From the NCBI RefSeq assembly GCF_024679245.1, contig NC_090183.1, positions 23,941,355-24,005,354 on the forward strand: a DNA stretch of 64,000 nucleotides, read 5' to 3'. The DNA comes from Pseudorasbora parva. Lineage: Eukaryota; Chordata; Actinopteri; Cypriniformes; Gobionidae. Positions 35,673 to 48,439 of the stretch are shown here, in pieces (the stretch's first letter is position 1; each line of letters opens with the position of its first letter). Both the position numbers and the translations under genes were made by a program. The notes beneath the pieces are model-generated. The model was not told where the DNA came from, searched no databases, and was given only the letters and a program-made list of their open reading frames with translations.

Positions 35673-38640
35673 GGGATGGAGGGGGGGTAATGGGGGGATT
35701 GTTTAGTCAATAATTCAAGAAGGTCCGTATTTTAAAACCCTTTCTAACTCAGCCTTAAAACATATAGTTCTTGTTATTGTTCATCTATAGCATTTGTTAC
35801 AATTAGGGTTTATTAACAAAGCAAGACCATAGACAGCTTCTCATTACCATGCAGGCCAATGTTATAGCTATAGTTATACATACAGCAAACTATATCTACA
35901 ATATGACACATGTAATATACATCTTTAGTTAACTAAATATCTATTATAAATTCTACAAGCGCAAATACAATAGAACATGATCAATTCTACTAAATGTGGT
36001 CATCATGAGTTTAAAAAGCTTGCGGGATGATGTATTACCCTCTTTTCATCAGTCACTTTAGTGGCTGTTTTAGATCATGTTTGACTTTCTCCGTAGCGTT
36101 TTACAACATTCTGAATAGAACTCAAATGTGTCGCAGATTTTATCATCAGCGTCGCATAGGAACGGCTCGTGCAAATCGCAACACTTTTGGAGCGCGCTGG
36201 TGAATGCACCTACAGTGATTTGCGAGCGTTTTAAACAATTGGGCTTCAGTCACAGTCATATTGCACAGACAATTTATCCGTTATAAAAGTGAGGAGTAGC
36301 AGTACGCAAGAAAAAGTGCAAGTATGCTTAAGAGTAAAATGTAGATGTACCGCCTCACTTCGAGCACTGCATAAATGAACTATAGTGTCTCCTCCCTTGT
36401 AAAAAATTATATCTGGTGTCTGATTTTTTTTTAAACTGTCTATAATTTTAATGGTTAGTTGTATGTAATTATGCATAATTTACTGTTATTACTACAGTAA
36501 GAACATGCAACATATGTTTGTTTTTTAAATGCCTTGTCAAACTTGGCGTCATCAAAATACGCCTTTCTTTTGAATAGGCGTCATCTAGCGGACAGAAAAG
36601 TTATAGTTTAGCTTTAAGTAAACTTCATTGTAAATGTGAAAACAGTCATTATATAAAGATCAAATAAAAAGAGCAGTGTATTGTTTTCTCTTTTTGTCGT
36701 CAATATCATTGCTTCATTAACATGAATAAAATAACAGACAGCAGCAGGTCTTTTAGCTTCCATTGTAAACTGCGCCACTGATAAATACGGAAGTGGTTTT
36801 GTTTTCGATGTTCTTGTCTGGTGTAGACACAGTGTAAGTGTCAGTTCTGACAACAGGGAAAATGTTTTTTAGAGTGGCTTCCATATTGCTACATGGTCGA
36901 CCGCATAATCTCTAGCATAACAAACCCCTTATACCCTACTTCCTGAGTAGCCCAGACACAGTTTTATCAAGAATTCAGAGGAAGAGTGTACGGCTGTCTC
37001 CCGTTCCACCGGCACAAGGCTGGTATCTCTACACGGAGGTCTGTGTTGGGAGGTGACCTTATCTGCTCGCACAGCAGACATACTTAGAAGGGGTTAAGAG
37101 GTTTGGATAACAACTAGTTGTTAATGTAGTGACATAATTAGTGTGAGACGGAGGCCGTAGTTGCTCCCACAAGCCCTGAGGTCAAGGGGTCATCTATACA
37201 TTACGGTTCAGAGAACACACTATTTAGCCGCAGCTAAACAAGCATAGACAAAACATGACGCCTATGACGACGGCAGTTAATTAATGATTACATTTTCCGG
37301 ACAATAAAGCATTCTAGGTTGATAATTTTATTTGCATCAAAATTTGCTCAAATCAAACTACTGTTGGGATGTCTTTTTCTAAAGGCGCAAAATTACACAA
37401 TTAGATTTTTTTTTTTACATTTACATGCATAGTTGCGATTGAGCCACGTTTACATGTTGTGTATGTTTCATGTTTCTGCAACACGTTCTTACTCCCAACT
37501 CATCACATATTGATGCTTGGTCAGTACCCTTCACTTTTTAACGTACTCTATTAATTTACATGAGAAATCTTTGGAATCATGGTCATACACAGATGCATTG
37601 GGCATTGGAATTTTATCGTCAACATGAAATTATATATTGGGTTATAATTTTGCCATCATGTCCATGGGTGTCACTAGGCCCTTTTTAGGCGGACTTCTGC
37701 CCAGCCCCCCTAAAAATATGTGATTAACCTTTAAAACATATGAAACTGGCGGGAGGCTTCGGCTATGTCCCATTTTTCAGTTTGCGTGTTCTTCAATCTG
37801 CAGCAGCGTCGAGCAGAGTGTCAGTTGCAGAGGTGTGTGTGTTCATCTGAGCCTAATTGGTCTGTCACCGCTAGTCAATGTCAACATATTTGAGAAGACC
37901 AATTAAATCAGAGTAGGCAGGCTTTATGTTCACGCAGAAGCTGCTGAGGCTGAGCGCGAATTTTAGCAGCGCGACTCGGCCCCAAGTGCGAGATATGTAA
38001 GTGGCTAAACTAAGCATTTTTGATATTTGCATATCTGCTGCTTCTTTCTGTCACAAATGTTAAACAAATGACAAAAAAAAAATCAGGCAAATGCATAACA
38101 TTTTGTCAAATTTCGCCATTTTGAAATGAAAATAGGCCTATTTATTAGTAATGAACATGTGCATATTGTGAATTAATTCAATACATTTACCTACGTTTAT
38201 CTAACTTTATCTAACAGTAAATTAACGCCCACTGCCCACTGACATGGGTTTCAAGCTATTGTTATCAAATTTTTTGGCCTTCAAAATATGCATATATGAA
38301 GACTTCAGATGCAAAAGCCTCTAAATCTTTCTGACATCTTTCTTTAAAATTAGCATTTTTTGTCAGGCTTCTATATATTATATAAAATAATTGCTTCATA
38401 AAATTATTGTAGAACCACTGTGAGATGGACTTTGTAATGACGTCTTTAGTGCCTTTTTTTTGGTCGTGAGAGACTTAGGGGATCTAAGTAATTCAACTAA
38501 ATATCCAAATAAAATTAATTTATTAGGTCTTAATTAATTGCATAAACTATAATACTGATCTGCCAACATTGTCGCTATATGATAAATTAAAGTAAGCTGA
38601 TAACATCACCGTTTTCTCCAGAACGACTGTATAGCCGTAT
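34910..38640. other. Region without recognised genes
   Basis: AT-rich to 36600 apart from the GT tract. 36870-37260 is GC-richer and could be conserved noncoding sequence or the missing gng12 5' exon, but nothing specific shows this. 37640-37990 is moderately GC-rich and unassigned. Confidence 0.45.
35580..35671. repeat. (GT)n microsatellite
   Basis: About 46 units, followed by a G-rich stretch. Confidence 0.98.
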
Positions 38641-38659
38641 CAAATTTTGTTGCAGTATT

Positions 38660-38738
38660 GCCCTGTTTAACACTGTGAAGCTGCTTTGAAGCAATCGTCA
38701 TTGTAAAAGTGCTATATAAATAAAGTTGACTTGACTTG
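38660..38738 (+). repeat. Retroposon tail (GCTATATAAATAAA family)
   Basis: CTGTGAAGCTGCTTTGAAGC then AAAGTGCTATATAAATAAAG and TTGACTTGACTT, the same 3' tail as at 55780-55850. A different repeat end (TTGGTGAACTAACCCTTTAA) follows at 38870-38890. Confidence 0.7.
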
Positions 38739-39003
38739 GTGTCAATGGAGGCCTTTCTGAGCCATCGGATTTCAACAAAAATATCTTCATTTGTGATCCA
38801 AAGATGAACGGCGGTCTTACAGGTCTGGAACAGCATGGTGAGTGAGTAATTAATAACAGATTTTTAATTTTTTGGTGAACTAACCCTTTAATATACTGGT
38901 TTTGGTCAGTTTTTGCAATAAATACCTGTGTGACTGTACTTTTTTATATTATTTAGAAGTTAGTACAGTTTTACCCTATATTGTTTAATGTAAGAGTGGG
39001 GTT

Positions 39004-39575
39004 AGTTACTGTAACAAAGATCCAACTAAGAGGCGAGGTTGAGAACCCAATTGCAGTTTATTGAAAACTTAACATAAATCAAAACATAAAACAAAGACTT
39101 GACTTGACTCGACTCGACTCGACACGACAACAGCGGGTTACACATACAATATTAGACAAAGACTATGGCAACATGAAGACTTAAATACACAAGGGCTAAT
39201 GACAAGACAAGGGACACCTGTGAACAATGATCAACCCATAAACCAATGACAACATGACACAGGAACACATAAGGACATGGAGTCACATGAAAATGGAACA
39301 CATGACGAAACCAGGAAGTGCATGACAGAACATGACATTTACATTTATGCATTTGGCAGACGCTTTTCTCCAAAGCGACTTAAATTGCATTCAAGGTACA
39401 CATTTTACATTTTTGTCAAATCTTGCTTTCCCTGGGAATCGAACCCATGACCTTGGCATTGCTAGTGCCATGCGCTACTGTTTGAGCTACAGGAAAGCTG
39501 ACAATGAACATGATAATGATAAACTTAAAAAACACGAAACATGAACCATAACCCAAGACACCCTGTGACAGTTAC
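39004..39575. mobile_element. Non-coding element rich in ACATGA phrases, split by a SINE
   Basis: Begins GTTACTGTAACAAAG and ends CACCCTGTGACAGTTAC, an imperfect inverted pair. It contains GAACCCAATTGCAGTTTATT and ACAGCGGGTTACACATACAA, both repeated at 46140-46310, so it is a family. The SINE occupies 39336-39498. Confidence 0.7.
39336..39498 (-). mobile_element. tRNA-derived SINE with L2-type tail
   Basis: On the minus strand it starts TGTAGCTCAAACAGTAGCGC (A-box region), then has GGTTCGATTCC (B box, plus-strand positions 39435-39445). It ends with TAAGTCGCTTTGGAGAAAAG and CGTCTGCCAAATG followed by AAATGTAAATG. That tail matches the 3' end of the L2-like LINE at 61806-61866, as expected for a SINE mobilised by that LINE. 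Confidence 0.93.
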
Positions 39576-41040
39576 TCCAAAATATAAAATAATAAATATT
39601 TATGAAATAATGTCTACTTTTACAAATGCAAAGAATTATGCATCTTGATCTGACACATAAGGCTACATTGATGACTGTCAAGCAATGGAGTACTCGGCGC
39701 GTCAAAAAATTATGCTGAGGCGTCCTGACTAAGTGTCCATATGTGACGAGTTGGGTGTGAGAACATGTTGGTTTAACTATACGTACAACACAATTTCTAA
39801 TCTAAAGACACAACACTGAATAATTAAATACATAAATATTGATAACCCTCAAACTGTAGTAAGTCAGAACTGTAATTAGTATTCAGCATGTTTTTATGTG
39901 CTATAAAAGTCTTGAGTGTGACTTCAACAATATATATATTTTTTAATGTCTGATTTAGTCCGAATGTTGCCAAATCTTACTAAAAGAGACAATTTAATTT
40001 GTCTAAGGACAGATTTTGTTCAGTTGATCTCAGTCAAGGTTGAGTAAGAATGCAGCTCTGTGAAAAGGCACAGTGTTCCTGTGAGGGAACGGTTCATTCG
40101 CTCAGAGTGGCTTCTTAGGGACAACGAGTCAATTTTCTGCAGACGCAGCACAGCGAGGAGAACTGTGACGCAGACAGACACGGCTCAAGTGCTGTGCCAA
40201 TCAAACTCTATTCACTGCTCTCACACTGATGACCTCTGACCTTTCAAGTCGAATTTTGTTCTCATCCACTCACACCAGCCAAGCAGAGGCTCACGTGTGG
40301 AGACAGAATCAAGATTACAATATGATTAACTGCCAAAAGCCAGCGCCAAGCGAGCCTTCCAAGATCCCACATCCGTTTCATTAACCCACTCACTCCTCTC
40401 CCTGTACTATAAATGATTAAAGATGTGTATGAATGTATAAATAGTATAGGAAAAGGAAGCGGGGGCGTCTGTGTGCCTGGACTCAGCAGAGAAAGGGCTC
40501 GCTAATAACTGCATATCCTGACCCAAGGGATTTAGTTTATCCCTCTCACGTAAAACTTGTACTTTCTGAGCTGGGACGTCAGCATGTGACATTTCCGCCA
40601 CTGTAGTACTGTCAGTGTATGCCCTATGTTGTCTACGCAACAGTGACTTTGAATCATCCAGCAGTCTAACCGCTGGCTTAAATGTGGAGTGGACCTAGGA
40701 TTTGGGCCAATATAGCTGGACGCTGAGGAGAGAAGACACTCAAAGTGCATTGAGCTGTGCCGCATGGATCATCTGGACGTCTTGACTGTAATTACAGCTT
40801 TAGAGAGAGAGAGAGTCAAGAGTCAAGCACACTCCAAAAGCTTGGGCTGACGCCGCACCCTTCAGTCTTTTGTTAAATCTCTCCCCTCTGCCCTCGCTGT
40901 GACCCTGCCCCCCAAAAACCAGACCAATGTTGGGGGAAAAACACAAGATGGGCTGAACACAAAATTCAGGTCAAAATTGTTGTGCTGCAGAATTTGGCCA
41001 ATATGTTGTGATTATATTTTAGTATGACTATATAATTAGA
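39576..41040. other. Region without recognised genes
   Basis: No exon, tRNA or transposon end was recognised. 40000-40800 is moderately GC-rich and unassigned; GA repeat of 12 bases at 40804. Confidence 0.5.
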
Positions 41041-41043
41041 ACG

Positions 41044-41307
41044 ACTTTTGGTAACACTAGTTTAGGGTGCAATTCTCACTATTAACGCCTTTTGCCTCAA
41101 TAAACTCCTAATTACTGCTTATTAATAGTTAGTAAGTTAGTTGTTAAGTTTAGGTATTGGATAGGATTAAGGGATATAGAATAATGGTCGTGCAGAATAA
41201 GGCATTAATCTGTGCTTTATACTAATAAACAATCAATACTCTAATGCATGCTAATAAGCAACTAGTTAATAGTGAGAACTGGACCCTAAACTAGTGTTAC
41301 CAAAAGT
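41044..41307. mobile_element. MITE with ACTTTTGGTAACACTAG ends
   Basis: Left ACTTTTGGTAACACTAGTTT and right AAACTAGTGTTACCAAAAGT are perfect inverted repeats of at least 24 bases. The interior has a second inverted layer (CTTATTAATAG/GCTAATAAGC). An interrupted copy lies at 25297-25845. Confidence 0.9.
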
Positions 41308-41401
41308 CACTCTTAGCCTTACTGAAATACAATTACGACATTTTGGCCAAATTCTGCAGCCTTACAAACAAGCACAGTAAACCTGTTTTTTTTTCTTTCT
41401 T

Positions 41402-41467
<66 letters not shown>
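41402..41467. repeat. (CT)n microsatellite
   Basis: About 32 units. Confidence 0.98.
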
Positions 41468-41469
<2 letters not shown>

Positions 41470-41470
<1 letters not shown>

Positions 41471-43048
41471 TATTTGAACAAGTGCATGAACTACTAAATT
41501 TTCACACCATACATGTGGTAGGATGAAAAGACACAATAAAGAAACAATCGTTTGACTGATATTGCATTGGATAGCTGGTGTTCATCTACGGACAGATGTG
41601 GAGGTCAGTAGGGGTTGGTTGGGAGCTTGTTTGTCTTGCAAACGTGTAGAAACAGTGTGAGAGACAGCGAGTGAGGAGAGAAAAAGAGAGGGGACTGGCT
41701 TTGAAGTGTGTGACTCAAGCTGAATCACTAACAAATAACAAGAAGGGGAAACTAAGTAAGACCACCAAAAGGCAGAGTACAGACCACCTTGGGGCATAGA
41801 GCAATACTGCTGCTGACTGAGCTGCCCACTGGGCCACCCACACCTCTGCAGACGGGCCCGCTCCTCCCTCTCACTCTGGCACTGCTGTTGCCTGCTGGAT
41901 CTTTGCCAGAACCAAACGGCTCCAGCCATCGGCCCAGCCTCTTATGAAGCACTCCAGGAATAACAGTGCACTGGTACACTGAGACCACCACAGTGGCGGC
42001 ATAGAGAGCGGGAAATGCCTTTCAAATCTGTTTTACAATTTGTAAATGAAATTGTTACATTTTCTGAAGATTCTGTGTTTTGCCAAAATGCTAGGGTGGT
42101 CCACATGGTTAGTAAGGTTTGGTGTGGTGGTATAATGGGTGGTTGCTAGAGCCTTGCTAGGGTTGCTAACTGGCTTATGTAAAAACTAAAATCACCTAGA
42201 ACTTTCAAAAAGGGCTTGGGTCCCTCTGTTTGTTTGACTAAATTGGTCAGCCCTGAAAGTCACTTACTTAATAAATTATAGGGAAAGTTCACCCAAAAAT
42301 CTTTACATATATATATATGATTTTTTTTTTTTTATATGAAATGATTTTTTTGGGGGGGGGAAGATAAATCACAGTTTTAAACAATATTATTATTCAGACA
42401 CCAGATATCCTTTTTTACTACTGGATGCAGGACACTAGCCATGCCGTTTCGGGAGTAAAATGTGTGTTATTTTAGCTAAAATTTGCATTCCTGGGTCTAT
42501 ATATCACATAATTGAGGTCGCTTCACTTCAATCCGCGGACATGGTAAACAACCCTTGGGGAAACCGCAGACTTGGCAACTCAGTACAGTTGAGTTCTGTT
42601 GACATTTGACAACTAACGTTATGCGTCAATACGTTACTCTGATTGGTTGTAGTGCTATCCAATTGACGTCTTTCTTGGTTCGGTTGAAACGCCCCATAAT
42701 TACAGCCCAATGGAGCAGTATCAGACTCATTTACTGACCAGAATTGAGTATGACCACGTCAGGCTAGCAGGAAACTATAGTTATATAAAGTAAACAAGCA
42801 AAATAAAGTAAACTCTGACATATTATACCTAAAGATTCTTCATAAAAAGGACTACCAGTAAATTTGATAAAAATTTGGGATTAAAATTATTCAGACACTT
42901 TGACCTGACCATGTTTTGCTTAAGTGTTTTTTTCTTTAATTGCTAGTGCAACCTTTTACAGACAGAATAAAATGAAGCATTGCTTGGTAACTGGTTGACC
43001 TAAACTGGTATTATCTACTTATTTGCTTAAATTTGACTCTATATTATG
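41470..43048. other. Region without recognised genes
   Basis: 42510-42775 shares ATTGGTTGTAGTGCTATCC and a TCAGGCTAGC end with the element at 47060-47605, so it is probably a diverged right end of that family. The rest is unassigned. Confidence 0.45.
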
Positions 43049-43050
43049 TA

Positions 43051-44193
43051 CACTCACCTAAAGGATTATTAGGAACACCTGTTCAATTTCTCATTAATAC
43101 AATTATCTAATCAACCAATCACATCGCAGTTGCTTCAATGCATTTAGGGGTGTGGTCCTGGCCAAGACAATCTCTTGAACTCCAAACTGAATGTCAGAAT
43201 GGGAAAGAAAGGGGATTTAAGCAAGTTTGAGAGTGGCATGGTTGTTGGTGCCAGACGGACCGGTCTGATTATTTCACAATCTCCTCAGTTACTGGGATTT
43301 TCACACACAACCATTTCTAGGGTTTACAAAGAATGGTGTGAAAAGGGAAAAACATCCAGTATGCAGCAGTCCTGTGGGCGAAAATGCCTTGTTGATACTA
43401 GAGGTAAGAGGAGAATGGGCCGATGCAGCAAATCATTTGTGAAGCCACAACACGCACAACCTTGAGGCGGATGGGCTACAACAGCAGAAGACCCACCGGG
43501 TACCACTCATCTCCACTACAAATAGGAAAAAGAGGCTACAATTTGCACAAGCTCACCAAAATTGGACAGTTGAAGACTGGAAAAATGTTGCCTGTTCGGA
43601 TGAGTCTCGATTTCTGTTGAGACATTCAGATGGTAGAGTCAAAATTTGGCGTAAACATAATGAGAACATGGATCCATCATGCCTTGTTACTACTGTGCAG
43701 GCTGGTGGTGGTGTAATGGTGTGGGGGATGTTTTCTAGGCACACTTTAGGCCACTTAGTGCCAATTGGGCATAGTTTAAATGCCACAGCCTACCTGAGCA
43801 TTGTTTTTGACCATCCCTTTATGACCACCATGTACCCATCCTCTGATGGCTACTTCCACCAGGTTTATGTCATAAAACTTGAATCATTTCAAATTGGTTT
43901 CTTGAACATGACAATGAGTTCCCTGTACTAAAATGGCCCCCACAGTCACCAGATCTCAACCCAATAGAGCATCTTTGGGATGTGGTGGAATGGGAGCTTC
44001 GTCCCCTGGATGTGCATCCCACAAATCTCCAACAACTGCAAAATGCTATCCTATCAATATGGGCCAACATTTCTAAAGAATACTTTCAGAACCTTGTTGA
44101 ATCAATGCTACGTAGAATTAAGGCAGTTCTGAAAGTGAAAGGGGGTCAAACACAGTATTAGTATGTTGTTCCTAATAATCCTTTAGGTAAGTA
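43051..44193 (+). mobile_element. Decayed Tc1-like transposon (DD34E type)
   Basis: Terminal inverted repeats CACTCACCTAAAGGATTATT plus AGGAACA on the left and TGTTCCTAATAATCCTTTAG plus GTAAGTA on the right; TA flanks both sides. It contains one broken transposase gene. Confidence 0.92.
43196..44161 (+). pseudogene. Tc1-like transposase pseudogene
   Basis: Starts MGKKGDLSKFESGMVVGARR with a helix-turn-helix (LLGFSHTTISRVYKEW). It then changes frame near 43420 and 43600, continues through DESRFLLRHSDGRVKIWR, and reappears in another frame at 43930 as [20 protein letters not shown], ending near 44160. The segment that should carry the second catalytic Asp (before CHK) is replaced by a small deletion near 43865. 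At least three lesions make it inactive. Confidence 0.9.
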
Positions 44194-44199
44194 TATATC

Positions 44200-46120
44200 T
44201 GCATGTAGACAGAGTAAGAGAAGGATGGATAAATTCTGTAGAAAACACTGTTACAAGCAATAGAAATAATGCCTTAGCAAGCACCACTATTACCCCACTG
44301 ACTTTAAGCATGAAAAAAAATGTTAAAAATGCATTTCTAATTACTACTATGTGCTCTCTGCCGCAAGAATATTTGTTGGTATGTACACTACAGTATGCCT
44401 TTCACATTAACACTGTTCATTAACACCATTCAAATTCACATGCAGGTCTTTTTACAAGACTTGAGGAGAAATACAGCTGCATTTCAAATGCTCAGACAGG
44501 AATTTGTCGGCTGGTCGTACCTCATGAGAGCCCTTTACCACAGTGACAGCCCAAGTCTGACTGGACCACCATCGCTGGGACAGAATCCAGCAAGTATGCA
44601 CATTAAGTCTTCAGTATTCTGTACACAATGTCCAAAGATGCACATGAAGTGAGCACTGTGTTCCTTAATGACTGGGTGTTGGCGTGGGTTACAAAGTTCT
44701 AAGAAGAACAAGCTATTTTTTTTTTATCCCCTGTCCCACTATGTACTTTTGGCAGGTCTATTATCTCTCCTTCACACGGCCTGATTGCTAAGCGACGGTT
44801 GTGCCTTAAATTGTTCCTTGTTCTGCTGTAACATAATAAGGCCGTTGAGTCCTGGATGCACAGTGCAAAGAAAGGACAATGAAGACTGCTATCAGAGAAC
44901 TGCTGCACTCCAGCTTGTAAAGCAGGAGATAGCTTACAGCTAAACAGCAAAACATGGTAGGTCGAGGTAACCAGTTTAACAGCACCCCCATGGGAGCTAA
45001 TCTCAGAGAGCCTGATGTTATCAGACAGACAGGCTGCAGCCATGAAGCATGGGGAAGAAGGGAGACAGCCTCTCTCACAGTGACGCAGGGCTTTGGGAAG
45101 AGAAAGAAGGGGGTGAGGAGTGTTGACAGAGGTGTGCGTGCATGTGTTTGTTTAAATGGAGAGCTGGGAGTCACAAAAAAGATCCCCACCCACATAAAAT
45201 TGGCAAACTGCAGCAAACGCTTTAGAGCTGACTATGAAGGTAATTCTATAGATAAGAGCACATTAAGATACTTGATCATGACAGACAAAAGATGACAGAT
45301 TGCTGAGTGAATGCCTTCGAGGTGTCAGGTAAAGGTGCTCAACAGAGTTTGTTTTATTTACAGTGCGAACTTAGGACATTTGGCCTGTGAGTCATAGGCT
45401 GATAGTTTCTCCCATGTCTCCAGAGTGTCTCGGACTGAGGGAATAAAGAAAAGAGGTGAAATGCAAACGCACACCTACATCCCTGACACATCCGGGACAG
45501 AAGGCTCCAACGGCTTATATACAGTATGGCAATGTCATCATATTTAATTCAGACAATATATGGCTTTTCTTTTCCTGGCTATGGCTACATTCACACTGTT
45601 GGTGTTTGGGAACCGCATTTACCCTCCTGGTACATTGCCTGCATTTGAAATTCAAGATACATTATGTTCACTACATTTGAAAGGGTATTGGCCCAGTGAC
45701 AGATATGTACTATTTGCAATCATAGTAACAGTAAGTAAAGTAATATCAAAGAAGTAACACTGAAGCAATGTTGCAGTTGTGAATTAAAGTGATGATTGAG
45801 CATTAGCAATGACACCTCCAGTTAACAAACAGAATCACTGAAGATAAGAGGAAAAACAAGAACAGAAATAAGAGAAGAGGTCGGCAGAAACACAACTGAC
45901 TTATAGCCGCGCAGCCTTAGGTGAAATCAACTGCAAATGTATTTTTACCAGAGGATGATCATACAATTCATAAAACAGCATTACCATATCCACTTACTTT
46001 AAACCAGTTTGGCTTTATTTCTTTCATATGGTACATGTACAAAGGTTGTTGAAGCCCTAAAGGGCACTTGGGCATTGACTTTGGTTGAATTAATTATATT
46101 TCAGCATTTGCTGAAACTGC
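44200..46120. other. Region without recognised genes
   Basis: 44440-44600 is open with an AG before it (CATGCAG) but has no GT after it and no recognised product. 44950-45300 is GC-richer and unassigned. No transposon ends recognised. Confidence 0.45.
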
Positions 46121-46314
46121 ATGCTATCTGTAACATTAGTCCAGTGGGAGGCAAGTTGAAGAACCCAAGTGCAGTCTCTTTATTAAACTCAAAATTATAA
46201 ACATAAAACAAAGACTTGGTAAAACAATGGCTTAACTTGGCGTGGCAAAACATAAAACTCACCAACACAGCGGGTTACCACAATCAATATCAGACTATAG
46301 CTCTATGCGGAGGG

Positions 46315-47059
46315 TAACTGTTTCTTATGTGGACGTCCATAAAAATACATTTGCATGCCACCAAAATTAATTAATTCGAATGGTAATTTATTCAAGGTGG
46401 AGCAGCGAGTTTTGTGATCCTGCGCACCTTGGAACACTGCTCACGTGGTCAGTCAAATGATGGTCTGCTGTAAAATGTCATATGCTTGGAATGATAAGAA
46501 TAAAATCATATTTAATTTAATAACAGAAAATTATTAATTGTTTAATTATTTAAATCTCCTGTTTAAAAATAGTATGTAAAAGATGACCATCGTTTTTAAA
46601 GCAGTCTGGTGAGAAACGATTCGCGCTGTGCAAACATGAAAGCATTGAGGGTGATAGGGGTAATATTACCTTCGAAAACAAAACTCAGCCATCTTCAGCG
46701 GTTCGGATTTAGGAACATCAAAATGACTGCTGTGCTCCTTATTACACCTAAGAACAGAACACCACAATCGCTTAGACGCCATTCTGCTCCAGCGTAATGG
46801 TGGACTGTGCTGATGATGACAGAGCTCACTCACACGTCTGAGTTGAAACACTGCTTGCAGGGATGCAAACACATGTATGGTCAAAAAAGAGAGAGGTAAG
46901 TCCTTGCGTTGTCACCCTATATCGAGTACAACAGCTATAAACTCAAATCCACATACCTTTATTTACAGATTATAATGGGAATATATGATCTTGGAGTGTT
47001 TTACATGCTGTCTGTCGTAACCGAACGCGACACGCAGTTTGAATGCTGAACGGAGATGG
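46315..47059. other. Unassigned interior sequence
   Basis: 46600-46890 is GC-richer with small open frames on both strands; no product recognised. Confidence 0.4.
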
Positions 47060-47074
47060 TGATTGTCAGCTGCA

Positions 47075-47605
47075 GCAGAGGGAAGATAGCCTAGAAATCT
47101 AGACGCACCCTAGCGGCAGCAAATCTAATCTGCCCGCTAGTGTCGTCTAGCAACTCTCAATACCCTTCTGAGCTGTAATCGCCAAACTCTTGCTGGGCCA
47201 ATCACATCCTGTATAGAGTTGGTGGGCGGGGCCATAATGACGACGGCCGAGTTGCGTTTGCGTGCTTCTAGTAAACACAGAAACTGGCGAACGACGGTCT
47301 TTGAATCAGCTTTGACGTGACTCTGCAAGACTTGGAGTTAAGCTTTTCTCTGAGAAAAGAACAAAGAATGGCACTGAAGTCATTCTTAAAAAGGGAATGT
47401 GTTCAAGTTTTGCCGACCGGATACGGCGAATGTTTAATCTATCAACAAGCTCAGCTTCACCTTCGTTGCTCTGGTTGGTTGTAGCGCTATCCTATCGCGT
47501 GCAGAGGGAGTTTGAAAGACAACCGTTTGAGCCCTGTCAATAGTGAGTTTCCAGACCAAACATCTTGATGTGGGTCTGGCTTGTCAGGGAAGACGAGTTT
47601 CCGTC
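47075..47605 (+). mobile_element. Internally deleted DNA transposon with helicase-like remnant
   Basis: Left end TAGCCTAGAAATCTAGACGC, right end GGGTCTGGCTTGTCAGG (partly inverted). A GGGCGGGGCC box lies at 47224. From 47368 a plus-strand frame starts MALKSFLKRECVQVLPTGYG and reads ECLIYQQ, resembling the Walker A motif PTGxGKS of RecQ/DEAD-like proteins encoded by some large fish DNA transposons, but with Glu in place of the essential Lys. After about 30 codons the sequence jumps to a noncoding right end. It is probably a deletion derivative of a larger element; the family is not named. Confidence 0.6.
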
Positions 47606-48112
47606 AACTTTAATTTAACAGTGGAAATAATATTAATATTACATCCTTCTCCCGCACATTCAGCTATGGAATGGCTTTAGATGACTTTGTATCAGCAAAT
47701 CATAATATAAGAGTGATTGCTGCAGGATCATGTGATGATATATATTTCTGATTATTTAATTATCACGACCGGCCGAATCTGAGCAATTGTCTGCCTGTCT
47801 GAGTTTTTTCGACAGACGGAGGCGACCATCTCGTTATTCTCTATGCAGGAAAAACCCTGTATAACATTATAAACCAACAATACCTAAACTGCCGTGATCT
47901 CACCAGAACTTTGCCAGTAAAGATGGGAAGGCGCAGCGCCAAACTCTGGTCTGGGAGAAATGTGTTGCAGTGGCAGATACCACAGACATTACAAGATGTG
48001 CAGCCAGAAGAAACACGGTTCACCCGCGCTCATTGGCGCTCAGTGTTCTGATTTACTTAGCTCATATTTACTGTTTGGTGCAGGGAATTCAGAATTACTG
48101 TTGGTGAAAGAA

Positions 48113-48128
48113 CCCCCCCCCCCCCCCC
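48113..48128. repeat. Poly-C tract
   Basis: 16 consecutive C followed by AATACCCCC. Confidence 0.95.
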
Positions 48129-48439
48129 AATACCCCCTTAAAAAACTCTTTGGATCTACACGATTCACAGAAGTCACCCAAACTGACATGAAAAAAGTGT
48201 GAGGCGCCGAAAAGCGTGCTGTTTGCACCCCTGTGCTCTGTCAATCAACAGTCGTGGCAGGGGGGTTCGACCGTGTGATGTCACGTGGTCGAACGGCTCA
48301 ATTTAAGACAGGAGAAAACATATAAGGTGATTTAAAAAAAAAACACTGGATGGATTTTTATCATTATAGGATGGTTGTGTACACTGCCAACACACATTTC
48401 CATACAATCAACTTGTAAAAGTGCATGTATCATTATATA

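Noticed and set aside
35484..35690. Cys-Val repeat frame
   Set aside because: Translation of the (GT)n tract.
39430..39498. A functional tRNA gene on the minus strand
   Set aside because: A and B boxes are present, but there is no cloverleaf 3' half or terminator and the sequence runs into an L2-type tail, so it is a SINE.
44440..44600. Exon-like open segment after CATGCAG
   Set aside because: No GT donor at its end and no recognisable product; both strands were considered.
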